NCBI GenBank assembly: GCA_945643635.1
Contig: CALZFC010000045.1
Coordinates: forward strand, 1,730,501 to 1,794,500
Direction of reading: 5' to 3'
DNA: 64,000 nt
Origin: Allodiplogaster sudhausi
Lineage: Eukaryota; Nematoda; Chromadorea; Rhabditida; Diplogasteridae
The translations under genes were made by a program, and so were the position numbers. Shown here one piece after another: positions 37,488 to 49,228 of this stretch (its first letter is position 1; every line of letters begins with the position of its first letter). Under the pieces are notes generated by a model that saw nothing but the letters and a program-made list of their open reading frames with translations, had not been told where the DNA came from and did not search any database.

Positions 37488-39981
37488 GTTTACAACACAT
37501 TCGAGAACATTTCTTAACGTTTCCTTGCGTACACTTAATTTAATTCTGGTTTATAAAAGCGTTATGCTTATTTTTTATACAGTTTTAAGGAAATCGTAGA
37601 AATATTCGCTTTTATGCTAAAAATTTTAGCTAATTAGTTATTTGTTCTAGCAATTTAATTTTCTCTTTCACACACTAAAAAGCGTTAAAATTCGTGCAGA
37701 ATGCTCTTCTGGCTTTCACTTCGTTTTCACTGTTTGCGAGTGTTGTTTATTGTTTTTTTTTGTCATCCAGAAAACTTGCTTTCCCTTTTGTTTACCACGT
37801 GTATCCAGTGCTGACTGCTCGGCTGTTTACTGCTTTGTGTTCATCGAGCAGTCTACATCTTTTCGTTAGCAGCATGCTTGTTCTATGTAGTTCCAACTGT
37901 TTTGCACCAAATCCATAATTTTGGTAACCGCGCTGTTCTAGAAGGTAAAATTATGCTCCTCCCAACTAGAATAGCACTCCAATATGTTTGAAAGGAAAAA
38001 ACCTTGTCGGGTGATTTTTCTTCATGTCTACTTGCCTGTTTACGGTTTACGCACGGAGCTTTGGTGGGCCCGGTAGTGAGCGATCCTATTTCTGTTTCGG
38101 AAAACAAACTTTATGACACTCGCACACCGAATGTAACGCCTGTTCATGTTTACTGACATATAATTAGAGTACTGTATTTATCACGGGAATGATTTTTTTT
38201 AGTACACCTTTAAGCAACGAACTGTGCGAATTCCTTAAGGGTTTTCCGTTCGAGACTTCCGAATATTCATGTTTTGGCCTAACATGGCCATGTTGACCTC
38301 CCGTACTCGTAATTTTTTCCGGCACGCGATTCAGTGCAAAGCGGGCGGGCGCTAATACACTGACTGATACCCCGTGGTTTACTTCTACTCCAAAGTTAAT
38401 TATATGCAATAGAGAGGCGGGCACTCGCATTTCATCAACTGCACCACGGAGACTCGTTCCTTCTTTGCGCCTTCCGAGAGCCCGACAGTAACGCAGTGCA
38501 TTAGAACAGTTGATTTGAGCTGGAACATTAACGTGATTGCAATTTGGTGTCGATGATCGACCCAAAACTGTCGCTTCCCCATTTTCGAACTAGCTTTGTG
38601 GACTGAGCCAATGTTCCCTTATTTCTTTCGTGCGGGATGAGTTCGTTGAAAAAAATTTATTTACGATTTGTTCGTCCCCAGTTTGTAATATTTCTTTATG
38701 TATTCGAAATGCTCATTGTTTCTTGTTTAGGCTCGGCCCGAGCGTCGCGAACATTGTGGATATTGACGTGTAGATTGCCGATGTGCCCAATCGAAATCGT
38801 CCATTTATTTTAAGGTTTGTTTTGAAGTTACCGATTATATATTTTTTAAATTATTTTATGTAAATGTTTGCACTATTTACTACGTTAACATTTTATTCCT
38901 CTTCCTAGGAGTGACGGATCTCTATGGAAAACACATGACGCTCACCTCTGCCTTCAACTCACGTGAATTCATCTCCAGGTTACTATAGAATATCCTTGCT
39001 GAGCATTATAAGGTTCATTTAGGAGATATAATTGATTGTTTGGTTTACAAATAAAAATATGATAAAAGATGCAGGTGTGAAAATGTGGTTTTCCAGTCTT
39101 TTTCATTTACAACTGACAACCGTATATGGTATTGTGATGGCGAAAGTTTTAGAAGTTGTTCTTGCATAATTACGGTGCCAGTTAGTAACGGTAGTCTGCA
39201 TGGGGACTTCTGACTGTCCCAGTTAATAAGTTACTTAGAACCATCCAACTTTTCCAAAATTTGTTTGCTGGTCCTTGCTTTAATTTTTAGAGTAATAAAC
39301 TTGTCATTGATGGCATAATACTGGGGATTACGGTAACAACAACTTCTTCTTGCTATTACTGTAAAAATCTTTTCCGTATTTGATCAGGGCTTATCGTTGC
39401 TGTATGCTTCACAGGTTGACATCTTTTCGGTGTCCGAAATTCGGAAGTCTGGTGCATGAAGTTCTTCTTGCTTTCAACTCATGTCGAGTTCTGCTCACGG
39501 TTAGAGTTTCCATCAATTCTCTTATTCTAACATCCCTTTTAAGGTTATATTATACTAGATATTTATTTTATTGTGCACTTTAATAAAGAGTAAAGATAAA
39601 TTTTCTAAACGATCTTTCTGGTGCTTTTGCGAATCGTTGAAAGCGGAGCGGTGCATATCTCGTTATTCTTAAGAAATTTTAGTAAGAAGTAAGTTGCTTT
39701 ATTCGATTCAAATAATCTTGAATAGATAAAATGAAGCGGCATCTTACGAACGGAGAGATGGTCGGAGAGACGCCAAGGAAACACAAGAAAGAGAGCGAGT
39801 TAGTTACTGTAAAGAAAGAGTATGCACTTTTAGTTACATCTTGGATGTCACTACCATTCTCCTTTTCCTTATTAATCTTGGCAAACTAGTCATAGCTGCA
39901 AGCTGAGTCATAGCTTGCTACAGCTTCTATTTAGCCACGCCCACCCGTCCAAGCCATTATGAGATGCTCTCAGCTTTACAG
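37488..39981. other. No gene recognised; possible degenerate coding remnants
   Basis: A 134-codon minus-strand frame (38565-38164) and nearby minus frames (38107-37883) lack known motifs. Plus-strand pieces at 38730-38815 (GPSVANIVDIDV, stop, IADVPNRNRPFILR) and 38911-38979 (GVTDLYGKHMTLTSAFNS) look exon-like but contain a stop. A Met-start frame at 39731 could be the first exon of the ADAT3-like gene, but its phase does not fit the next exon. Confidence 0.35.
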
Positions 39982-40129
39982 TGGTCGCCGTCGTGTCGGA
40001 GGCAGAGAGATCAGTCGAAGTTCCCCTTTGTGCCGTGCGCACCCTGAGAGTGGAGGACAAGCGACAGTTTGGACAGGTAGGCAGGCGCAGAATGGTCTAC
40101 TTCTCTCTCTCTCTCTCTCTCTCTCTCAT

Positions 40130-40172
<43 letters not shown>

Positions 40173-41900
40173 CGCGCTCTTTCTTTCTCGCGCACTCTCT
40201 CTCATCTCGCGTCTCTCCATTCTCTTCATCTCTTCTTTCTCTCTTTTCTTTTTCTAGCTTACTTCCTCTCAGGTTCTCCGTAAGCTTCCCGCCCTCCCCG
40301 ACTGCCTCTCTCATCTGAAGCGAGTGAATGATAGCGAAGTGGTCATCGGCTCTGCTGTCGAGCCGTGCCCGGAGGGAGTGGCAGAGATGGAAGGGGCCGA
40401 GGAGAGGCAGAGACTCGTCCCCGCTCTCAAACCACAGACTCGCGCGCAGTTCGAATGGGTCAAGCAGCACTGGCCGTGCGCTTTTCATCCCAATAAGGTA
40501 CGACACAAGAGATGGAAGGACATTTTAAACGAGTATCAAATATATTTATAAAGAAGCAAATTTAACGAGAGGCATGAAGAATTGGTAGGATTGTTACCAC
40601 ATGTTTTTCACCTTTGATAAAAGGCTGTTTCGAAGTCGCATTTGGCTCCTTTAATTAAACTACCTAACCAATCTTTACTTTAAATATCGAAAGATAGCAA
40701 AAAACTTTTATATCTATAAGCGAAATTTTTCTTTTCCCGAAAACATATAATATTCCTGAAGAAAGAGTTTAAGCATAAATAGTGAGTGGAGAGGGATGGA
40801 GAGTGAATGGTGGATTTGAAGAGAAAAAGCAGAGAGAGAAAGGGATAAGAGGAGAGAGAAGTGATAGTAGAGGGACAGAGAGAGAGAGGGGGGGCAACGA
40901 GATTTAGAGAGAAAGCTTGTATTCACTTGCAGCAACTGGAGTCCCTTCTGTCCGCAGAGGGTCTCTACGAGTACCTCCAGCCCTTCCTTTCGGTTCTCAT
41001 GGGTCGAAAACGCTGTGTGGTCATTCGAGAGGGTGTTCCAGTGGTAAAAGCAACGGCCGAGGAACCCCCCGCCCTGCTTGGGCATCCCGCACTCAGAGCT
41101 GTTCAGCTGCTCGCAAAAAGTTTCTGGTTTATTTTTTTTCCTAAACAATTTTTGCTTATTATTGTGTGTCCTAATCTTTAAAAAAATAAACATGCTTGCT
41201 GAGTTGAAAGCCACCATGCAAAAAGTATGTTTTTTTAAACTCACTATTGGAGATTTATTATTAGGTGGCTTTAACAAAAGTTTAATAAAATTGAAAATTT
41301 AACTCGATGGAGCCTTTTTCTTGACATTGATTTCCAACCCAAAAAAACTTAGGGCTTGCATGCTCTGTTGTAGACGGTAAGACTCCTAGCATTAGAAGAA
41401 GTGAAGTGATCTGAGGTCTAATGTTGCAGATGCATCCGGAAGGGCGGATGAGTACCTGGCGACGGGGAGTGACGTCATTATGACTGAAGAGCCATGCGCC
41501 ATGTGTGCAATGGCACTCGTGCATGCCAGAGCGAGCAGGGTCTTCGTGGCGAGACCCTCCAGCAATGGAGTACTGTTGAATGAGGACAGGTTACTGTACT
41601 GTTTCTCTACTCGTCCTTTCTGTCCTCTTTATTTCTCAAGCATAATTTCATGTTACTAGCTTCCATTTTCTTCCACACTTTTTAGAACTTATCTTTTTTT
41701 GTTTACTGCTGAAGAATGTGATTTGAACGTAAGTAAGTAACAAATAAGAAGTAAAATGGTAAAACAGAATTGAAAATAAAAGTTTCTACAGATGGCAACT
41801 TCATCTGGATCCATCGCTGAATCATCATTATCATGTCTTTCGTGTTCAATTCAACGAAGACAACGAAGAGATTCGATTGAGAAGATGTGGAGAAATTTAG
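39982..41900 (+). CDS. ADAT3: ADAT3-like subunit of tRNA A34 deaminase (5' end unresolved)
   Basis: Partner subunit of ADAT2 in the nuclear/cytosolic enzyme that converts wobble adenosine 34 of tRNAs to inosine. Exons: 39982-40076, 40273-40497, 40933-41119, 41430-41589, 41792-41900. Family marks are FEWVKQHWPCAFHPNK, then HPALRAVQLLAK, where the zinc His is present but the catalytic Glu of ordinary deaminases is replaced (typical of ADAT3). Next come TEEPCAMCAMALVHARASRV with the two zinc cysteines, and the C-terminal LHLDPSLNHHYHVFRVQF. All joins keep phase. Exon 39982 starts in phase 1, so at least one upstream exon with the start codon is missing; ATG 39731 is a weak candidate. The intron before 40273 is almost entirely CT repeat on the coding strand. 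Confidence 0.85.
40101..40190 (+). repeat. CT microsatellite within the ADAT3-like intron
   Basis: Near-pure (CT)n followed by CT-rich DNA right up to the acceptor at 40272. It acts as, or extends, the polypyrimidine tract. Confidence 0.85.
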
Positions 41901-42202
41901 TGATTTAGAGAATTATGTTTGATTTGTTATTTTATGAAAGTATTTGTTAATTAAAGCATGTGATAAACATTTCTTTTCAACGGAATCGCAATGTTCACAA
42001 TGTTCGAGATCATAGATGACCTACCAGAATCGACGGCGAGCAGAGATGTTGACATATTGAATTTTTGACATCGATTTGCAAAATGGATGAGAGAACTCGA
42101 CTTTTGGGAGTGGATTCGCTTGGAAATATGCTTTGTTTCAGTGGATGCTGTCTTTTTTAAGGGAATAGATAGTCGATATAATACATTGTTTTAAGTTTTA
42201 GC

Positions 42203-43606
42203 ATGAGATTCGCCGTGACGTCAGGGATGAAGCTGACCGAGCTGAACCCGGCGGGTGAGGTCATCGCAGAGTGGGACGAAGCAGGAATCAGAAAGGAGAT
42301 GAAGGACATTGAGAAGAGGCTCAAGAAAGGGGGACTGGATGGAGCGGGCGGACAGCTCGTGGCAGTGCGCATTCCACGACAAGGGAGACTACTGCTGGTG
42401 CTGGCTACGTCAGTTTGAGAGAGAGAAAGAGAGAAGTGAAAGAAGAAAGATTAGAAGTGAACCAGAAAGGTGACAAAAGGAAGGGTTGGAGAACAGGAAG
42501 AGAGAGAAAGAAAGAGAGGGGAAGGGAGGGAGAGAGATGAACAAATTGTTATGCAGATGCCCTTTTTCAGGTTAATCAACCGCGGAAACCCATTCATCGT
42601 GCTGCGAGAGGATGACTTGGCAGAAGATGAGTGGTGGGTTCTGGACGAGAGACTCTGTCTGAGACGACCGCTCAGTGAGACGGAGCAGGACAAACTGACC
42701 GGCGACATTCTCTTCGCCATCCGCACTTCGGGCACCACCGGCCGGCCCAAAATCGTGCTCGTTCCGCAGCAGTGCATCATGCACAATGTCAAGGACTTCA
42801 GGTGAGATTACCTTATCCAGTTCTGATTTTGGTTTCTCTGACGTTTTCTGTAGCGTATAAAAATATACAAGAAGCGTTTTTAGATATTTTAGATCGATTT
42901 TGGTTGAAGAGTGTTCATGTTGTATTCATGCGCCCATTATCCATAGTTGGGCAGAGCCACTAGTTGTTTGTATGCAGAGCATGTATTGTTTATAATAATA
43001 AAAAAAATTATCTAGTAAATAAATTAATAGCTGATTGTGAGAACGAGGAGAGAGAGAGATATTCAAAAATTCAGAGAACGCCTCGACGTGGATACGTGCG
43101 ATAGACTTCTCCTTGTGACGAGTCTTCACTTTGATCCATCGATGGTGGACTTTCTGCTTTGGCTGAGCACGGGATGCCATTTGTTGCTTGCACCGCAAGC
43201 ATCTCTCCATCCACACTCTCTCGGCGTCATTCTCAGGAAGCACTTGCCTACTTTCCTTCAGGTCTTCATTTATTTATTGCATTTCTAATAGTTTTTAATT
43301 GTGTTTATTGAAATTTTTATGTTCGTTTTAATCCCATTTTATTCGTATTAAATTGGGAATAGCATACCGCTTACAGCTCTGTCCCTCTCTGCTTTTCTGG
43401 CTCTCTGAGCCTGATCTCTCGTGGCTTCTCTCTCCCTCCTCTCCTCTTCGCTCTCTCTTCCTCGGCGGCGAGCTCTTTCCTCTCTCCCTCATCAACCGTC
43501 TCCGATCTCCTCACTGTCCCACTGCCATCTATGACGTCTACGGAGTCACTGAAGTCTCCTGCTGGGCTACCATTCGAGCTGTCAAGCATGGGTTAGAGAT
43601 AGAGAG

Positions 43607-43648
<42 letters not shown>

Positions 43649-44637
43649 AGAGAAAGAGAGATAAAAGGGCCTCTCTGTCGATCCCTCCTCGAGTTGCCTT
43701 CTCATCGGTGGGCCAGAACGACGGTGCATTGTGGATGGCAGAGAGGAAGAGTGGACGAGAACAGAGGACAGAGTGGAGAGAACCAAGCAGGGATGGCGGC
43801 TGGTGGGCAGGGAGTCTCAACAGGTTAGGCTAATTCTTTGTCATTCTTCGTTTCTCTCTCCCTCTCCCTTTTTCTCTTCCCCTCTCTCTCTCTCCTTCTC
43901 TCTCTCCTTCTCTCTCTCCTTCTCTCTCTCTCTCTCTCTCCCTGTCCAGATCAAACTCCGTGGAGTGCGTGTGTCCCTTACTGGCAGCTCGGCAGTCCTC
44001 TCATCCTCCCTCCCCTCTGTCTCCTTTGCTCGTCTGGAGCTGCTTCCTCCAGATGATCTCTTAGTTCTCTTTCTCCTTGCCGATTCATCTCCAGTGTCGC
44101 ACGAAGAGATTCAGGCCAGTCTTGCTTACTTGATCTGAAGGAGGGAATTAGGACCTTGGGGTGGGTTTTTTTATGTGAGCACAAATTTGTGGGAGGTCTA
44201 TGAGACGTAGATGTATTCCAGGCACTACTTCCAGAAGGCCTCCGAATCCAGCATGTACACTATTTGAGTGAGAAGCCGCCTGTCAATGCTAATGGTTAGG
44301 GATGTTCCCCGTTCATTTTCTATGCATCTTGCTTCTTTCTTCTTTTGCTTCTGAACTTGTTTTTAAATGTGATGCTTTCTTTTTTTTATAAAAGAAATTT
44401 TAAATGAAAGTAATCATCTCTGCTCGTCAGGCAAAGTAGACGTTCCAGCACTACTCGCCCTATTAGAGAAGAAAGGAGACGAGGACGATGAAGAGAAAGA
44501 ATTCTGGAGCATTCTGAGGAAGTCAGTATTCAGAATATCTAATTTCAAAGTGGTTTTCGGTGCGGATGCTATGATTTGTAAGGTGTTCCATGTGGCGTAT
44601 GATCTTTGACTTAGTTACTCTTTCTCTCTCTCCCATA

Positions 44638-44682
<45 letters not shown>

Positions 44683-47600
44683 ATTGCTCTCTCTCCCCCT
44701 TTCTCACTCCTTTCTCGTACTCTATCACTCACTCTCTCCAGATTCGGTCTCTCCCCCTCCTCTGCCGACTCCTCTCTCCTCTCTCTCTCCCTCTCTCTCT
44801 CCAGATTCGGTCTCTCCCCCTCCTCTGCCGACTCCTCTCTCCTCTCTCTCTCCCTCTCTCTCTCACTTACTCTCTCCAGATTCGGTCTCTCCCCCTCCTC
44901 TGCCGACTCCTCTCTCCTCTCTCTCTCTTTCCCTCTCTCTCTCACTCTCTCTCTCCAGATTCGGTCTCTCCTCCTCCTCTGCCGACTCCTCTCTCCTCTC
45001 TCTCTCTTTCCCTCTCTCTCTCTCACTCTCTCTCTCCAGATTCGGTCTCTCCCCCTCCTCTGCCGACTCCTCTCTCCTCTCTCTCTCTCTTTCCCTCTCT
45101 CTCTCACTCTCTCCAGATTCGGTCTCTCCCCCTCCTCTGCCGACTCCTCTCTCCTCTCTCTCTCTCTTTCCCTCTCTCTCTCACTCTCTCTCTCCAGATT
45201 CGGTCTCTCCCCCTCCTCTGCCGACTCCTCTCTCCTCTCTCTCTCTTTCCCTCTCTCTCTCACTCACTCTCTCCAGATTCGGTCTTTCCCCCTCCTCTGC
45301 CGACTCCTCTCTCCTCTCTCTCTCTTTCCCTCTCTCTCTCACTCTCTCTCTCCAGATTCGGTCTCTCCCCCTCCTCTGCCGACTCCTCTCTCCTCTCTCT
45401 CTCTTTCCCTCTCTCTCTCACTCTCTCTCTCCAGATTCGGTCTCTCCCCCTCCTCTCCCGACTCCTCTCTCCTCTCTCTCTCTTTCCCTCTCTCTCTCAC
45501 TCTCTCTCTCCAGATTCGGTCTCTCCCCCTCCTCTGCCGACTCCTCTCTCCTCTCTCTCTCTTTCCCTCTCTCTCTCACTCTCTCTCTCCAGATTCGGTC
45601 TCTCCCCCTCCTCTGCCGACTCCTCTCTCCTCTCTCTCTCTTTCCCTCTCTCACTCACTCTCTCCAGATTCGGTCTCTCCCCCTCCTCTGCCGACTCCTC
45701 TCTCCTCTCTCTCTCTTTCCCTCTCTCTCTCTCTCCAGATTCGGTCTCTCCCTCTCCTCTGCCGACTCCTCTCTCCTCTCTCTCTCTTTCCCTCTCTCTC
45801 TCTCTCTCCAGATTCGGTCTCTCCCCTCCTCTGCCGACTCCTCTCTCCTCTCTCTCTCTTTCCCTCTCTCTCTCACTCTCTCTCTCCAGATTCGGTCTCT
45901 CCCCCTCCTCTGCCGACTCCTCTCTCCTCTCTCTCTCTTTCCCTCTCTCTCTCTCACTCTCTCTCTCCAGATTCGGTCTCTCCCCCTCCTCTGCCGACTC
46001 CTCTCTCCTCTCTCTCTCTCTTTCCCTCTCTCTCTCACTCTCTCCAGATTCGGTCTCTCCCCCTCCTCTGCCGACTCCTCTCTCCTCTCTCTCTCTCTTT
46101 CCCTCTCTCTCTCACTCTCTCTCTCCAGATTCGGTCTCTCCCCCTCCTCTGCCGACTCCTCTCTCCTCTCTCTCTCTTTCCCTCTCTCTCTCACTCACTC
46201 TCTCCAGATTCGGTCTTTCCCCCTCCTCTGCCGACTCCTCTCTCCTCTCTCTTTCCCTCTCTCTCTCACTCTCTCTCTCCAGATTCGGTCTCTCCCCCTC
46301 CTCTGCCGACTCCTCTCTCCTCTCTCTCTCTTTCCCTCTCTCTCTCACTCTCTCTCTCCAGATTCGGTCTCTCCCCCTCCTCTGCCGACTCCTCTCTCCT
46401 CTCTCTCTCTTTCCCTCTCTCTCTCACTCTCTCTCTCCAGATTCGGTCTCTCCCCCTCCTCTGCCGACTCCTCTCTCCTCTCTCTCTCTTTCCCTCTCTC
46501 TCTCACTCTCTCTCTCCAGATTCGGTCTCTCCCCCTCCTCTGCCGACTCCTCTCTCCTCTCTCTCTCCCTCTCTCTCTCCAGATTCGGTCTCTCCCCCTC
46601 CTCTGCCGACTCCTCTCTCCTCTCTCTCTCCCTCTCTCTCTCACTCACTCTCTCCAGATTCGGTCTCTCCCCCTCCTCTGCCGACTCCTCTCTCCTCTCT
46701 CTCTCTTTCCCTCTCTCTCTCACTCTCTCTCTCCAGATTCGGTCTCTCCTCCTCCTCTGCCGACTCCTCTCTCCTCTCTCTCTCTTTCCCTCTCTCTCTC
46801 TCACTCTCTCTCTCCAGATTCGGTCTCTCCCCCTCCTCTGCCGACTCCTCTCTCCTCTCTCTCTCTCTTTCCCTCTCTCTCTCACTCTCTCCAGATTCGG
46901 TCTCTCCCCCTCCTCTGCCGACTCCTCTCTCCTCTCTCTCTCTCTCTTTCCCTCTCTCTCTCACTCTCTCTCTCCAGATTCGGTCTCTCCCCCTCCTCTG
47001 CCGACTCCTCTCTCCTCTCTCTCTCTTTCCCTCTCTCTCTCACTCACTCTCTCCAGATTCGGTCTTTCCCCCTCCTCTGCCGACTCCTCTCTCCTCTCTC
47101 TCTCTCTTTCCCTCTCTCTCTCACTCTCTCTCTCCAGATTCGGTCTCTCCCCCTCCTCTGCCGACTCCTCTCTCCTCTCTCTCTCTTTCCCTCTCTCACT
47201 CACTCTCTCCAGATTCGGTCTCTCCCCCTCCTCTGCCGACTCCTCTCTCCTCTCTCTCTCTTTCCCTCTCTCTCTCTCTCCAGATTCGGTCTCTCCCTCT
47301 CCTCTGCCGACTCCTCTCTCCTCTCTCTCTCTTTCCCTCTCTCTCTCTCTCCAGATTCGGTCTCTCCCCTCCTCTGCCGACTCCTCTCTCCTCTCTCTCT
47401 CTTTCCCTCTCTCTCTCACTCTCTCTCTCCAGATTCGGTCTCTCCCCCTCCTCTGCCGACTCCTCTTCCTCTCTCTCTCTTTCCCTCTCTCTCTCTCACT
47501 CTCTCTCTCCAGATTCGGTCTCTCCCCCTCCTCTGCCGACTCCTCTCTCCTCTCTCTCTCTCTTTCCCTCTCTCTCTCACTCTCTCCAGATTCGGTCTCT

Positions 47601-48333
47601 CCCCCTCCTCTGCCGACTCCTCTCTCCTCTCTCTCTCTCTTTCCCTCTCTCTCTCACTCTCTCTCTCCAGATTCGGTCTCTCCCCCTCCTCTGCCGACTC
47701 CTCTCTCCTCTCTCTCTCTTTCCCTCTCTCTCTCTCACTCACTCTCTCCAGATTCGGTCTTTCCCCCTCCTCTGCCGACTCCTCTCTCCTCTCTCTTTCC
47801 CTCTCTCTCTCACTCTCTCTCTCCAGATTCGGTCTCTCCCCCTCCTCTGCCGACTCCTCTCTCCTCTCTCTCTCTTTCCCTCTCTCTCTCACTCTCTCTC
47901 TCCAGATTCGGTCTCTCCCCCTCCTCTGCCGACTCCTCTCTCCTCTCTCTCTCTTCCCCTCTCTCTCTCACTCTCTCTCTCCAGATTCGGTCTCTCCCCC
48001 TCCTCTGCCGACTCCTCTCTCCTCTCTCTCTCTTTCCCTCTCTCTCTCACTCTCTCTCTCCAGATTCGGTCTCTCCCCCTCCTCTGCCGACTCCTCTCTC
48101 CTCTCTCTCTCTTTCCCTCTCTCACTCACTCTCTCCAGATTCGGTCTCTCCCCCTCCTCTGCCGACTCCTCTCTCCTCTCTCTCTCTCTTTCCCTCTCTC
48201 TCTCTCTCTCCAGATTCGGTCTCTCCCTCTACTCTGCCGACTCCTCTCTCCTCTCTCTCTCTTTCCCTCTCTCTCTCTCTCCAGATTCGGTCTCTCCCCT
48301 CCTCTGCCGACTCCTCTCTCCTCTCTCTCTCTT

Positions 48334-48371
<38 letters not shown>

Positions 48372-49196
48372 GATTCGGTCTCTCCCCCTCCTCTGCCGAC
48401 TCCTCTCTCCTCTCTCTCTCTCCAGATTCGGTCTCTCCCCCTCCTCTGCCGACTCCTCTCTCCTCTCTCTCTCTTTCCCTCTCTCTCTCTCTCTCTCTCT
48501 CCAGATTCGGTCTCTCCCCCTCCTCTGCCGACTCCTTTCTCCTTCGTGTCTCCGGAGTCGACTCCTCCTCCCTGCTCCGTCTGGCTTTCCTTCTCCGTCA
48601 ACGCCTTGCTTTATCTCTCATCGCCGACCCCGACTGCAGTCTTGGGAATCTGAGACGTCTCCTGTCTAGCACAAGTCAGTTTCAGTTGCTGTTTCATGTC
48701 TAGCTATATTATTGTTAGTAACGGCTGAACCCTCTAGGTTGCAGCGACGCTGTGAGAGCAGAAGAAGAGTTGGATGAAGAGATCGTGGATGTTCTGTTCT
48801 CTCCGAGGCCTCCTCCTGTCTCCTGGGCCGTCCACATGGAGAAGTGCATTGACGCTCCGCCGCTCCTCTGTCGCAGGCTAGAATAGCTTCTTAAGAAGTT
48901 GCTTTTTAAACAAGTACCCTTATTAAATAATTAACAGTACACATGCCAGTTAAAAATAAAACCTTTTTCTTATTAAACTTGCAACTAAAATGCTCTTTAA
49001 TGACCTCGTTGAAATAAGGGAAGAAGACTGGTTTTTTAGCCAGAACAGAAGATTCGCAGTGATTGGCAGCCACTCTGGCCTGGTCATTTGTGTTGGTGTT
49101 GACTCGGGCAGAGTGGAGTGGAGAAGAAGGCTCAGCCATCGGGTAGAGACTGCGGCTGTCGACTGCGGCGATGGACATGTTCTCATTTGTCAGCTT

Positions 49197-49228
<32 letters not shown>

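Noticed and set aside
38164..38565. Minus-strand 134-codon ORF as a gene
   Set aside because: No motif, no splice partners and no family resemblance. The opposite strand looks equally coding-like, so I left it unassigned.
44670..48601. Minus-strand Arg/Glu-rich ORFs (RERE-like)
   Set aside because: Reverse complement of the same minisatellite, with no start context or conservation.
44590..48703. Overlapping ORFs of 1359 and 1339 codons rich in Ser, Leu and Pro
   Set aside because: They are translations of the CT-rich minisatellite. Two frames are open at once because the strand has almost no A, and real flanking exons place this DNA inside an intron.
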